A DNA stretch of 33,772 bases from Candidatus Ornithoclostridium faecavium (GCA_018714045.1 DVNX01000047.1:1-33772); one strand, 5' to 3'. Positions 1-8,782 are shown, counted from the first letter of the stretch. A program made the numbers and translations. The notes: generated from the sequence alone by a model not told the origin.

Positions 1-376
1 TGCAGGCTTCGCGTAATGTAACAAGTATCAACAAGCGATAGCCGACTAATGCTCCCCGTCACACGGGGTCGCGGGTCGATTGCCGTATAGCTTCGCGTAT
101 TGTATCAAGTTACAACTTACGACAGCCGACTATTGATGCGGTCACACCGCCGATAGCTGACTAATGCCGCGGTCACAGCCGCGTGGCGGCAGCAGTGCAG
201 GCTTCGCGTAATGTAACAAGTATCAACAAGCGATAGCCGACTAATGCTCCCCGTCACACGGGGTCGCGGGGCGACTGCCGTATAGCTTCGCGTATTGTAT
301 CAAGTTACAACTTGCGACAGCCGACTATTGATGCGGTCACACCGCCGATAGCCGACTAATGCTCCCGTCACACGGG
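1..376. repeat. Tandem hairpin repeat array (195-bp period)
   Basis: The first 195 bases recur almost unchanged from base 196 to about 358, giving roughly two copies. Each copy contains shorter related units that start with GCTTCGCGTAWTGTA and contain a GAYAGCYGACTAATG-like core. Each unit is followed by a short hairpin with a CAC loop: CCCCGT-CAC-ACGGGG (54-68 and 249-263), GCGGT-CAC-ACCGC (138-150 and 333-345), a CGCGG/CCGCG variant near 167-182, and CCCGT-CAC-ACGGG (364-376). The stem sequence changes but stays complementary. The last hairpin covers the stop codon of the neighbouring nagA. I see no protein-coding gene between 1 and 367. Confidence 0.85.
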
Positions 377-1510
377 TTTGCCGTTGAGGAAGGTTGCTTT
401 TACGCGGTAGTCGTTGTCGAGCACGTTTATATCCGCGAAATTGCCCACCTTTATATCGCCCATCTTTTTGAGACCTATGAGTTTTGCGGGAACTTTTGTC
501 GCCATATAAATAGCGTGAGCGGGGGCGATGCCGCAGCCTATGAGGTTTGGCACCATTTTAGAAACGGGGGTTACGGAACCCGCGTAAGTGTTTTCTGAAG
601 GAAGTACGGCTACGCCGTCCTCTACGCGTATCGACTGTTTGCTGTCTCCCGCGCCGATATAGTAGTCGCCCGCGGGCATACCCGCAACGCTGAGAGAATC
701 GGATACTAAGCAAATCCTGCGGAAGCCTTTGAGCTTGTATATCATTCTGAACAGGGTATTCGCAACGTGTCTGTCGTCCGCGATTATTTCGGTAGTAAGG
801 CGGTCGTCGATGAGACCGACTTCCGTAAGTCCCAGGTGTTTTTTGGGATTGTCGCGGCGGGTCGGACGGGAAGTGCAGTTGTACATATGGGTAACGCTGG
901 TCGCGCCCGCGTCTATGCACGCGTATATCTCGTCGTCGATAGCGTTGTCGTGACCGATAGAGATCTGCACGCCCTTTTTGCTGTATTTCGCGGTAAACTC
1001 CGCGCTTCCGCGCACGTTGGGAGCGATTGTGACTCTCTTCACGACGTCCAGGTTGTCTCTGACGAAAGAGTCGTCGTCGAGAGGAGAAATGAGCAGGTGA
1101 GGCGGATGAGCGCCCGCCGCTTTCTGTGAAAGGTACGGACCTTCGAGGTGAACGCCGAGGATGCGCGCATAACGGCTGTCGTATTTTCTTATATTATCGA
1201 CCGCCTTGTTGATATCTTCGGGTGAAGCGGTCATCGTGGTAGGACAGAACGCGGTTATGCCCGTCTCCAGGTGGTAACGCGCTATCGTGTCGATACACTC
1301 GTAGGTCGGCTCCATGCAGTCTTTGCCGTAGCCGCCGTGGGTATGCACGTCGATATAGCCTGCGGCGCAGGGAGCACCGCCGAAATCCATGGTTTTGCCA
1401 TCCGTCTGAGAGCCTATCGCGACGATCTTTCCGTCGTCCGAAAGGGTGACGTTGCATACGGGAAGGAACTTTCCGCCCGACAGAGGGCGCACGTTAACAA
1501 GGGTTATCAT
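368..1510 (-). CDS. nagA: N-acetylglucosamine-6-phosphate deacetylase
   Basis: Cytoplasmic amidohydrolase that converts GlcNAc-6-phosphate to glucosamine-6-phosphate and acetate, the first committed step of amino-sugar use. At 380 residues it is normal length for NagA. Family motifs are all visible: VHTHGG (His56, His58), HLEGPY (His121, Glu123), SIGHDNA (His187), VTHMYN (His208) and LVSDSLS with catalytic Asp271. The ATG overlaps the stop of the upstream GH20 gene by four bases (ATGA), so the two are translationally coupled. The last residues, GKPV, and the stop lie in the CCCGTCACACGGG hairpin of the adjoining repeat array, so the repeat has shaped the very C-terminus. NagA is a confident call; no sugar-specific regulator is seen nearby. 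Confidence 0.95.
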   Translation of the reverse strand: MITLVNVRPLSGGKFLPVCNVTLSDDGKIVAIGSQTDGKTMDFGGAPCAAGYIDVHTHGGYGKDCMEPTYECIDTIARYHLETGITAFCPTTMTASPEDINKAVDNIRKYDSRYARILGVHLEGPYLSQKAAGAHPPHLLISPLDDDSFVRDNLDVVKRVTIAPNVRGSAEFTAKYSKKGVQISIGHDNAIDDEIYACIDAGATSVTHMYNCTSRPTRRDNPKKHLGLTEVGLIDDRLTTEIIADDRHVANTLFRMIYKLKGFRRICLVSDSLSVAGMPAGDYYIGAGDSKQSIRVEDGVAVLPSENTYAGSVTPVSKMVPNLIGCGIAPAHAIYMATKVPAKLIGLKKMGDIKVGNFADINVLDNDYRVKATFLNGKPV

Positions 1511-3081
1511 TTTTTATTTCTCCTGACTTCGCCGTACTGATCGGCGGTTTTCCAGATAAATATATCGCGGCTTCTGAACAGCAGATTTCCTCTCGCGAGC
1601 TTGTCTGAAGCCCAGTTCGCGCCGACGATATCGAGTATTTTGCGGTTTTCCTGCCAACGCTTTGCGAAAGAGGAATAATCGCGCGTTTCCTTTGGAGACC
1701 AGCCCGTTTCGCCGAGGGCGCACATACGGGGCAGAGAGTTGAATTCTACCTTTTGCAGGTCGTATACCCACTCTCCCCACAGCAGACCTTCCACGCCCAG
1801 TATCTCCGCCTTGTCCGCGTTTTTGCCCAGGTGAGAGACGGGTTCGAACGCGTAAAGATTTTTTATCGGGGTCATGACGTAAGGTACGTCGAAAGAGCAG
1901 AGGTGGTGAGGCGAAACGATGAATTTTCTGCCTTCCGCGGCGAACTTGTCCAGCGTAGCCGACGGCAGATTCTTGAACAGATGAAGCACCGCGCGCTTGT
2001 CTATACCGTCTATGAATTCGCTTGTGCGGACGACGGCGACTTTGCCTTTTTTATCCAGGTGATCTATTATTCTGTTGAGGGCGTAGGCGAGCAGACCCTG
2101 TTCGTCTTTTATGCCGTTTTTTTCAGCGACTTTTTTACATTCGGGACAGGTTTTCCAGTCTGAAAAATCGAAGACGTCGCCGCCGATATGTACGTATTTG
2201 CTTTCAAAGATTTCGCATATCTCGTCGAGAAGGGAGAAGATCACTTCCCACGCCTTTTCTGATCCTGCGCAGAAAGCGCCCGCGAAGTTGTCGAAAGTCG
2301 TCGGAACGCTGTGGCTTTCGCCTGAACAGGATATGTCGGGGAAAGCGGCAGTAAGCGCGCTGATATGTCCGGGCAGGTCGATCTCCGGCTGAACATCGAT
2401 ATTGCGTTCTTTCGCGAAAGCGATTATTTTTCTTATCTGACTCTGAGAGTAGTAGCCTTCGTGTTTGCAGCCCGCGAACTTATTGGACGAAAAACCGCCG
2501 ACCTGAGTGTCGTTTCTCCTTGAAGCTATGCGGTTGAGATCGGGGAATTTCTTGCTTTCTATGCGGTAACCCTGGTCGTCGGAAAGGTGCCAGTGCAGAA
2601 CGTTGAGCTTGTAAAAACTCATAAGGCCGAGCACGCGTTTAACGGTGTCCTCGCCCAGGAAATTGCGCGCTTCGTCCAGCATGAAACCGCGGTAACGGTA
2701 TCTGGGCGCGTCCTCTATGCGGCAGCAGGGGCATTCGAGAAGGAAGGGTTTTCCTTCGTTGTCCGCCTTCATTATCTGTCTTAACGTGATAAGCGCGTAG
2801 ATCCAGCCTTTTTCGCCGCTCGCTTCGATTTTTATCTCGTCTCCGTTGGCGTCGAGGCGGTAGCCTTCCTCGGGGATATTTTCGTCTTTAGTGAAAGAAA
2901 CGGTGACTTTCGCGTTTTCGGTATCGGGTTTAATGGAAGGACAGATATTCTGAAAAAGTTTTCTCGCCAAAGGATCGCAGAATTCTGCGCCTTCGCAGCA
3001 AACTATTTTCGGCTGTCTTTCCATCGCGACGTCGCCGCCGTAAACAGTGCAGGATCTGACCTGCGGTATGATATTGAGCAT
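1507..3081 (-). CDS. GH20-family beta-N-acetylhexosaminidase-like protein lacking the catalytic Glu
   Basis: A 524-residue glycoside hydrolase family 20 protein, expected to remove terminal beta-GlcNAc or GalNAc and feed the downstream NagA. It has an N-terminal GH20b-like domain and then the barrel, with RGFMLDEARNF (131-141), LHWHLSDDQGYRIESKKFP (162-180), EIDLPGH (233-239) and LLWGEW near the C-terminus. No signal peptide is seen, so it should be cytoplasmic. The catalytic motif, normally HIGGDE, reads HIGGDV (Asp302, Val303; codon at 2173-2175): the polarising Asp is kept but the acid/base Glu is gone. Activity may therefore be lost or altered, or this may be one mutation in an otherwise intact gene. 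The start is supported by AGGAGTG and a consensus promoter upstream. Confidence 0.9.
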   Translation of the reverse strand: MLNIIPQVRSCTVYGGDVAMERQPKIVCCEGAEFCDPLARKLFQNICPSIKPDTENAKVTVSFTKDENIPEEGYRLDANGDEIKIEASGEKGWIYALITLRQIMKADNEGKPFLLECPCCRIEDAPRYRYRGFMLDEARNFLGEDTVKRVLGLMSFYKLNVLHWHLSDDQGYRIESKKFPDLNRIASRRNDTQVGGFSSNKFAGCKHEGYYSQSQIRKIIAFAKERNIDVQPEIDLPGHISALTAAFPDISCSGESHSVPTTFDNFAGAFCAGSEKAWEVIFSLLDEICEIFESKYVHIGGDVFDFSDWKTCPECKKVAEKNGIKDEQGLLAYALNRIIDHLDKKGKVAVVRTSEFIDGIDKRAVLHLFKNLPSATLDKFAAEGRKFIVSPHHLCSFDVPYVMTPIKNLYAFEPVSHLGKNADKAEILGVEGLLWGEWVYDLQKVEFNSLPRMCALGETGWSPKETRDYSSFAKRWQENRKILDIVGANWASDKLARGNLLFRSRDIFIWKTADQYGEVRRNKK

Positions 3082-3357
3082 AACACTCCTTTGCGCTTAG
3101 CCCGTATGAAAATTTACGTCAAAGCCTGTTAATGTACACGGATATTATAAAACAACGCGCGCGATATGTCAAACCCGCGCTCTATATTACTCATATGACC
3201 GCTCTTTGCAAGCAAAAAAACGTGCAAATAAAAACATTGTTTATAAAAAGCGCGGGTCTGCAACCGTACGGCAGGCGGAAAAGAGCGTAATCGGTACACG
3301 GTCGGGAAGAACGAAAGCGGTGCGCGGACGGAATTTTATTGCTTTATATATATCGGG
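3082..3357. other. Divergent intergenic region without a gene
   Basis: Between the divergent GH20 and MarR genes this stretch carries the minus-strand promoter and otherwise no convincing ORF, repeat or RNA. The remainder up to the MarR start holds the plus-strand promoter and operator listed separately. Confidence 0.6.
3144..3172 (-). promoter_or_regulatory. Sigma-A promoter of the GH20-nagA operon
   Basis: Read on the minus strand, TTGACA (3172-3167) is followed after exactly 17 bases by TATAAT (3149-3144), a perfect consensus match. It lies about 60 bases upstream of the GH20 start codon and points towards it. Confidence 0.85.
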
Positions 3358-3386
3358 TTGACAAATCGGCGGAACGCGCATACAAT
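3358..3386 (+). promoter_or_regulatory. Sigma-A promoter of the MarR-ABC operon
   Basis: TTGACA (3358-3363), a 17-base spacer, and TACAAT (3381-3386) make a near-consensus promoter 105 bases upstream of the MarR start. Transcription would begin near 3393, just before a palindrome. Confidence 0.85.
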
Positions 3387-3403
3387 ATAGTTGCAGGCGC
3401 AAC

Positions 3404-3419
3404 CGTTGCGTCCGCAACG
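3404..3419. promoter_or_regulatory. Palindromic operator, probable MarR site
   Basis: CGTTGCG-TC-CGCAACG is a perfect 7-bp inverted repeat just downstream of the predicted transcription start. A related TTGC-AGGC-GCAA palindrome sits directly before it (3391-3402). A palindrome here, ahead of a MarR gene and two exporter genes, is what an autorepressed MarR operon would show. Binding is inferred from position and symmetry. Confidence 0.6.
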
Positions 3420-3490
3420 TTTAATAACGGTAAAGGCAGGACAAAAAACCGCGGGGAGTTTGTTTCCGCGCGAAGTCGGCAGGAGGGAAC

Positions 3491-3943
3491 ATGACGGATT
3501 TTATCAGATATACGGGAGAGATATGGCGGTGCGGGAATCTGTACCGCACAGCGAGGTACGAAGCGCTGGGGATAGGCAGTTATCAGGATTCTTATATCGT
3601 CAACGTATGCGCTCATCCCGGAATAACGCAGGAAGGGCTGAGCAAGCTCATATTCGTACACAAGAGCAACGTTGCCCGTCAGCTGGGAAGTCTCGAAGAA
3701 AAGGGATTCGTCGTAAGAAAGACCGACCCCGACGACAAACGCAATCTTCTGGTCTATCCGACCGAAAAGGCGAAAGCCGCGCTCAAAGAGATAGACAGGA
3801 TAACGGAAGAGTGGAAAGAGCTTATACAGAGCGGACTGAGCGAGGAAGAAAGAGCGGCGGTGGAGAGATATTCCGCGCTGCTTGCGGAAAACGCGAAGAG
3901 GATAATAGAAAGAGAGGATAAGAGGTCGGAGGAAGGCAGATGA
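3491..3943 (+). CDS. MarR-family transcriptional regulator
   Basis: A 150-residue winged-helix regulator. The helix-turn-helix reads GITQEGLSKLIFVHKSNVAR, followed by the MarR wing with KTDPDDKRNLLVYPTEKAK. Such proteins usually bind palindromes as dimers and release DNA when they bind a small toxic or phenolic ligand. The ATG follows a strong AGGAGGG site. Its end overlaps the first ABC gene by four bases, and the set MarR plus two half-exporters is a common drug-efflux operon. The likely target is the palindrome at 3404-3419, giving autorepression. The ligand cannot be read from the sequence. Confidence 0.92.
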   Translation: MTDFIRYTGEIWRCGNLYRTARYEALGIGSYQDSYIVNVCAHPGITQEGLSKLIFVHKSNVARQLGSLEEKGFVVRKTDPDDKRNLLVYPTEKAKAALKEIDRITEEWKELIQSGLSEEERAAVERYSALLAENAKRIIEREDKRSEEGR

Positions 3944-5667
3944 AGAGTCTCGGAGGGTATCTGTCGGCGCATAAAAAGCGAATGGCGGTCGGGCTGGCTA
4001 TAAAGTCTTTCGGCACGGTCGCGGAGCTTTTTCTGCCGATGATAATGGCGTATATGATAGACGACGTCGCGCCGACGGGCAGCGTATTGCAGCTGTCGCT
4101 GTGGGGCGTCGCAATGCTCGCATTCGCCGTGATAGCCTGGGGAGGAAACGTTATCGCTAACCGTATGGCTTCGCGCGTCGCGAGGGATACGACTGAGGTG
4201 ATAAGAAACGATCTGTTCACGTCCACTCTTTATCTTTCGGCGAGTCAGACGGACAAAGTCACCGTGCCGTCCCTGGTATCGAGGCTTTCGTCGGACACCT
4301 ACAACGTGCACAATATGATAGGAATGATACAGCGACTGGGCGTGCGCGTGCCGATACTTCTCGTAGGCGGGGTCGCGCTGACTTTCAGCGTAGAACCCGT
4401 GCTTGCGCTCGTGCTTCTCGCGGTAGTGCCCTTTCTTACCGTGGTAGTGATATTCGTATCGTCAAAGGGTATCACTCTTTATACCGACCTTCAGAGGGCG
4501 GTCGATACGATGGTCAGAAAGGTACGCGACGACTATACGGGCATACGCGTGATAAAGGCGCTTTCGCGCACGGAATACGAAAAGCAAGGTTTTGCGAAGA
4601 TAAACGAAAACGTCGTCGGAAAGGAGACTAAGGCGGGCGTTATCATGAGCGTTACCAACCCGATAATGAGCGTAGTGCTCAACCTGGGCATGACGGTCGT
4701 AGTGCTGGTCGGCGCGATAAGGGTGAGCAAGGGTTTGGCGCAGGTGGGCGAGATAATCGCGTTCACGTCCTATTTCACGATAATCCTTAACGCCGTGATC
4801 TCGATAAGCAGGATTTTCGTAAACGTGAGCAAGGGGAGCGCTTCTTCAAAGCGTATATGCGCCGTGCTGAATATGCCCGACGAGCTTATAAAGGACGAAA
4901 CGCTGGCAAAAGCGGAAGAGGGCGAAAAAAGCGGAGCGGTAAAATTCGAAAACGTGACCTTTTCTTACGACGGCGCGCCCGCGCTTAAGAACGTGAGTTT
5001 TGAGCTGAAAAAGGGGGAGAGCCTGGGCGTTATCGGCGCGACGGGCAGCGGCAAGACCACGCTTGTCGCGCTTCTTCTGAGGTTTTACGATTGCGACAAA
5101 GGACGGATACTCGTCGACGGTATAAACGTAAAGGGATACGACGAAAAGGAGCTGCGCGAAAAGTTCGGCGTAGTGCTTCAGAACGATTTCCTTATGGCGG
5201 CGAGCGTAAAAGACAATATAAAATTCGAGCGCGAAATAGACGATAAGGATATGAAAGAGGCGGCGAGCCGCGCTAAGGCGGCGCCCTTTGTCGAAGCTCT
5301 TGAGGAAGGTTATGACAGCATGCTGACCGTGCGCGGCGCGAATTTCAGCGGCGGGCAGAAGCAGAGGCTTCTCATCGCCCGCGCGTTGGCGGGAGATCCC
5401 GAAATACTCGTTCTCGACGACTCTTCGAGCGCTCTCGACTATAAGACGGACGCGGCGCTCAGGGCGACTTTAAGGGAGAACTATCCCGACACCACGATAA
5501 TAATGATAGCGCAAAGGATAAGTTCCGTACGTTTCGCGGACAAGATACTCGTGCTGGACAAGGGCGAGGCGGTGGGTCTCGGCGACGACGAAACGCTTAT
5601 GAAGACCTGCGAGGTCTACCGCAGGATATACGAATCCCAGGGCGAAGGAGGCGGCGGAAATGACTGA
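3940..5667 (+). CDS. ABC exporter subunit with degenerate ATP site (permease-ATPase)
   Basis: A 575-residue half-transporter: six membrane helices in about the first 320 residues and an ATPase domain after that. Walker A is GATGSGKTT (about 366-374), the signature FSGGQKQR (about 469) is canonical, but Walker B is LVLDDSS (Asp where the catalytic Glu should be) and the H-loop is IAQR (Gln for His, about 522). These are hallmarks of the degenerate partner in heterodimeric exporters such as BmrCD and TM287/288. It overlaps MarR by four bases and its partner gene by eight, so the three are co-translated. Probable role: efflux of a drug, peptide or lipid across the cytoplasmic membrane; the substrate is unknown. 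Confidence 0.93.
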   Translation: MKSLGGYLSAHKKRMAVGLAIKSFGTVAELFLPMIMAYMIDDVAPTGSVLQLSLWGVAMLAFAVIAWGGNVIANRMASRVARDTTEVIRNDLFTSTLYLSASQTDKVTVPSLVSRLSSDTYNVHNMIGMIQRLGVRVPILLVGGVALTFSVEPVLALVLLAVVPFLTVVVIFVSSKGITLYTDLQRAVDTMVRKVRDDYTGIRVIKALSRTEYEKQGFAKINENVVGKETKAGVIMSVTNPIMSVVLNLGMTVVVLVGAIRVSKGLAQVGEIIAFTSYFTIILNAVISISRIFVNVSKGSASSKRICAVLNMPDELIKDETLAKAEEGEKSGAVKFENVTFSYDGAPALKNVSFELKKGESLGVIGATGSGKTTLVALLLRFYDCDKGRILVDGINVKGYDEKELREKFGVVLQNDFLMAASVKDNIKFEREIDDKDMKEAASRAKAAPFVEALEEGYDSMLTVRGANFSGGQKQRLLIARALAGDPEILVLDDSSSALDYKTDAALRATLRENYPDTTIIMIAQRISSVRFADKILVLDKGEAVGLGDDETLMKTCEVYRRIYESQGEGGGGND

Positions 5668-7417
5668 CGAAAAGCTTAAAAAGAAAAACCGCCGCGCCGT
5701 GATTGCGAGGCTTGCGGGATATTTCATGCGCTATAAGTTCAGCGTGATACTCGCGTTCTTACTCATGCTGGGCAGCAACCTTTTCGCGCTTCTGGGTCCC
5801 TATCTCACGGGCAAGGCGATAAACGCCATCGACCTCGAAACGGGAGTGGATTTTCAGGCGGTCGTATTCTACTGCGCGCTGATGGCGATCTTCTACGTTG
5901 TCAGCGGAATATTGAGCTATGTGCTTTCCGTCGTGATGATAAAGCTGAGCCAGAAAATAATCAAGAGCATGAGAAAGGACGTGTTCGACAAGATACTCGC
6001 GCTGCCCGTCGGGTACCTGGACAAGATGCAGGCGGGCGACCTCATCAATCGCATATCTTACGATATAGACACGGTCAACTCTTCGCTGTCCAACGACATA
6101 TTGCAGGCGGCTACGGGTATAGTTACGGTCATCGGCGCGCTTATCGGCATGCTTGCGGTATCGCCCGCGCTGTTCGGCGTTTTCGCGATAACTATACCTC
6201 TTTCAGTATTCATAACCGTGCAGAGGAGCAGACAGGTAAGACCGCTTTTCCGCAAGAGGTCGGGTAAGCTTGCAGAACTCAACGGCTATTCCGAAGAGAT
6301 GATATCGGGCATAAAGACGATAAAGGCTTACGGCGTAGAGGACGACATGATAGCGCATTTCGCGGATAAGAACAAGACGGCGGTCGACGCTTACTACGCG
6401 GCGGACTACTACGGCAGTCTTATAGGACCGTCCGTAAACTTCGTCAACAATTTCGGCACGGTGCTCATAAGCACGGCGGGTTCTCTTATGTATCTTTTCA
6501 ATATGATAATGCTGGGAGACATATCGTCGTTTTTGTTGTATGCGCGTAAGTTTTCGGGACCGATAAACGAGTACGCCAACATTATGAGCGAGATACAGTC
6601 GGCTTTAGCGGCGGCGGAGCGCGTATTCAGGCTGACAGACGAGCTTCCCGAAGGAGCGGACGACAAAGCGACAGACGAACTTGAAAACCCGAAAGGGGAC
6701 GTCTCTTTTCAGCACGTAAGGTTCGGTTACGATCCCGAAAAGGTGATAATCCGCGATCTGTCTTTTGAAGCTAAGGCGGGGCAGACCGTCGCGATAGTCG
6801 GACCCACGGGCGCGGGAAAGACGACTCTTGTAAATCTTCTTATGCGCTTTTACGACCCGCAGGGCGGCACGATAACTCTTGACGGCAAGGACATAAAGGA
6901 ATATACCAGAAGCAGTCTGCGCGCGGCGTTCTCAATGGTATTGCAGGACACGTGGCTTTTCGAGGGCACTATAAGGGAAAACATTGCTTACGGCAAGGAC
7001 GGGGCGACGGACGAAGAGATAAGGGAAGCGGCGCGACAGGCGAATATAGCCGATTTTATAGAAGCGCTTCCAGAAGGCTACGACACTCCCGTCACGGACG
7101 GCGGCGTAAACCTTTCAAAAGGACAGAAGCAGCTTATGACGATAGCGCGCGCGATGCTGTCGCCCGCGCATATGCTGATACTTGACGAAGCCACGTCCAA
7201 CGTGGATACGCGTACAGAGCTTCTGATACGCGGCGCGATGGACAGACTTATGCAGGGCAAGACCTGTTTCGTCATCGCGCACAGGCTTTCTACGATAAAG
7301 AACGCGGATCTTATCCTCGTTGTAAAGGACGGAGATATCGTTGAGCGCGGAAGGCATAAAGAGCTTCTCGAAAGGGGCGGTTTTTACAGCGAGATATACA
7401 ATGCCCAGTTCGAGTAA
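5660..7417 (+). CDS. ABC exporter subunit with catalytic ATP site (permease-ATPase)
   Basis: A 585-residue half-transporter that partners the preceding protein. It has six predicted membrane helices, then Walker A GPTGAGKTT (about 381), Walker B LILDEATS with the catalytic Glu (about 508) and an intact H-loop IAHRLS. Its signature is LSKGQ rather than LSGGQ. In a head-to-tail dimer that altered signature faces the degenerate Walker site of the partner, while its own intact Walker site meets the partner's FSGGQ. The two proteins together thus give one catalytic and one degenerate ATP site. The gene starts inside the end of the previous one. No clear terminator follows; the next gene has its own promoter. 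Confidence 0.93.
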   Translation: MTDEKLKKKNRRAVIARLAGYFMRYKFSVILAFLLMLGSNLFALLGPYLTGKAINAIDLETGVDFQAVVFYCALMAIFYVVSGILSYVLSVVMIKLSQKIIKSMRKDVFDKILALPVGYLDKMQAGDLINRISYDIDTVNSSLSNDILQAATGIVTVIGALIGMLAVSPALFGVFAITIPLSVFITVQRSRQVRPLFRKRSGKLAELNGYSEEMISGIKTIKAYGVEDDMIAHFADKNKTAVDAYYAADYYGSLIGPSVNFVNNFGTVLISTAGSLMYLFNMIMLGDISSFLLYARKFSGPINEYANIMSEIQSALAAAERVFRLTDELPEGADDKATDELENPKGDVSFQHVRFGYDPEKVIIRDLSFEAKAGQTVAIVGPTGAGKTTLVNLLMRFYDPQGGTITLDGKDIKEYTRSSLRAAFSMVLQDTWLFEGTIRENIAYGKDGATDEEIREAARQANIADFIEALPEGYDTPVTDGGVNLSKGQKQLMTIARAMLSPAHMLILDEATSNVDTRTELLIRGAMDRLMQGKTCFVIAHRLSTIKNADLILVVKDGDIVERGRHKELLERGGFYSEIYNAQFE

Positions 7418-7466
7418 AAAACTCATGTCGAAAAGGGTCGAGTATAAAGTTATTGCCGTATAAAGC

Positions 7467-7495
7467 TTGAAATCAAAGGATAAATATTGTAAAAT
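7467..7495 (+). promoter_or_regulatory. Promoter of the XRE-secreted protein pair
   Basis: TTGAAA (7467-7472), 17 bases, then TAAAAT (7490-7495) lies 36 bases upstream of the XRE start codon, which has AAGGAAG as ribosome site. Confidence 0.75.
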
Positions 7496-7530
7496 ATTAA
7501 CGTAATCAAAACACATAAGATAAGGAAGAA

Positions 7531-8124
7531 ATGAGAAGAAAAACCACAGGTTGCAGCGACGAATGCGTTGCGATAGGAATAAATCTGAAAAACATAAGAT
7601 TAAGATCGGGCTTATCGCAGGAAGGTTTTGCTGAGCGCGTCGGCGTCAGCCGTCAGACGGTCGTCAACTGGGAAAGGGGAAAAAGTCTGCCTTCCGCAGA
7701 TAAGATAACTCATATCATAAAAGAATTTTCCTTATCGCTTGAAGATATATTTTCCGACACGGTTCCTTATGTTTGCAACGAGAGGCGTTCAGAGGAAGAG
7801 CCTGCAGAAGAGCGGGCGGTCGAAGAGATCGCCGCTTGCGAGGAAGAGGCAATACCTTGCGCGGAAAAGAAGAATAACAAAAAGAAGATCGTATTGCTTT
7901 CCGTAATCGTTACGCTTGCCTTGTGTGCATTGGCTTTTATTCTGGAAGTAGTTGTAAAATCGTATCTTTTTTCTTTGCAAGGCGACGAAACTGCGACAGG
8001 CTGTGCTTTTTCGTTGGGAATTTATGAAAAACTTATCATGTTTTTTCTTATAGGAGTTGTTTTAGTGAGTTCAGCCGTTTACGGCATGATCAGATATTTA
8101 AATTTTAGGAGGGACAAAAAATGA
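7531..8124 (+). CDS. Membrane-anchored XRE-family regulator
   Basis: A 197-residue protein with an N-terminal Cro/C1-type helix-turn-helix at about 15-70 (LRSGLSQEGFAERVGVSRQT, then VVNWERGKSLPS), an acidic low-complexity linker (about 80-115), and two hydrophobic segments (about 118-142 and 168-190), so the DNA-binding part faces the cytoplasm from the membrane. The family role is a repressor or activator; a membrane tail suggests sensing of an envelope or extracellular signal. It has its own promoter and overlaps the next gene, a small secreted protein, by four bases. That pairing suggests the two work together, but the signal and target are not visible. Confidence 0.85.
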   Translation: MRRKTTGCSDECVAIGINLKNIRLRSGLSQEGFAERVGVSRQTVVNWERGKSLPSADKITHIIKEFSLSLEDIFSDTVPYVCNERRSEEEPAEERAVEEIAACEEEAIPCAEKKNNKKKIVLLSVIVTLALCALAFILEVVVKSYLFSLQGDETATGCAFSLGIYEKLIMFFLIGVVLVSSAVYGMIRYLNFRRDKK

Positions 8125-8597
8125 AGAAAAAACTCTGCGTTATCTTAATGCTTACAGTTCTTTGCGTTACTCTTGCATGCGGTATCAACACCGTTTTTGC
8201 TGAAGAGGCTGACGGAGCGGAGATCCTGGTCGTTTCAGACGATATCGAAACGAAAGGTGTTTACGTTGAAGTCGGTCTGATAATAAAAGGGAACGGAAAC
8301 GGAACCATCACCGCTACCGCGAGGAACAATTTCACGTTGGGATTTACCGAGCTTTACGTAATGGTAGGTTTGTTTTCGTCTGACCAGTTCCAGTTTAATT
8401 ACGAAGATATGGAACTTGAAACTTATAATTTTACTAAGGACTTAAATATTTTCGAAGAAATCAGCACGACCGCTTCGACCAACGGTGAGTCTAAATACTG
8501 GCGCGCTGTCGTAATGTACAGAAAGGATACTGACGACTGGAAAACTATTTCGACGCCCTGTATGCTTTACGACGGGAACGGTAATCTGATCGAATAA
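8121..8597 (+). CDS. Small secreted protein of unknown function
   Basis: A 158-residue protein that I do not recognise. It opens with a clear Sec signal peptide: MKKK, a hydrophobic stretch, and a probable signal-peptidase I site after Val-Phe-Ala27. A Cys at position 20 does not fit a lipobox well. The mature part is acidic and looks beta-rich, with no cysteine and no known catalytic motif. The strong AGGAGGG site and the ATGA overlap with the XRE gene indicate co-expression. It could be a ligand or partner of the membrane regulator; this is inference from context. Confidence 0.8.
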   Translation: MKKKLCVILMLTVLCVTLACGINTVFAEEADGAEILVVSDDIETKGVYVEVGLIIKGNGNGTITATARNNFTLGFTELYVMVGLFSSDQFQFNYEDMELETYNFTKDLNIFEEISTTASTNGESKYWRAVVMYRKDTDDWKTISTPCMLYDGNGNLIE

Positions 8598-8605
8598 AGT
8601 TGAAA

Positions 8606-8659
8606 TGTAAAAAAATGTTTACATAAATGTAAAGAAAATTGTATAGACGCAACTTGCGT
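8606..8659. promoter_or_regulatory. Candidate operator cluster
   Basis: Three alternating hexamers occur: TGTAAA (8606), TTTACA (8618) and TGTAAA (8628). They are followed by the perfect palindrome ACGCAA-C-TTGCGT (8647-8659). They sit between the secreted-protein gene and the ABC remnant. No well-spaced sigma-A promoter could be fixed here. Confidence 0.35.
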
Positions 8660-8782
8660 ATTGTGTTATCTTAATATCAAGGAGGGTTTTTCGGAATAAG
8701 CGTATCGCGACGGCGTTTCGCTTTTACGGAAAGCCCTTTTCGTTTAATACGCTTTGAAAGGAAAGGGAAAGGTAAGGGGAAA

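Noticed and set aside
1..376. CRISPR array
   Set aside because: The repeated units are long, contiguous and hairpin-bearing with no unique spacers of even length, and no cas genes are nearby.
8639..8672. Promoter with TTGTAT and TTATCT upstream of the ABC fragment
   Set aside because: The spacing is 22 bases, too long for a sigma-A promoter.
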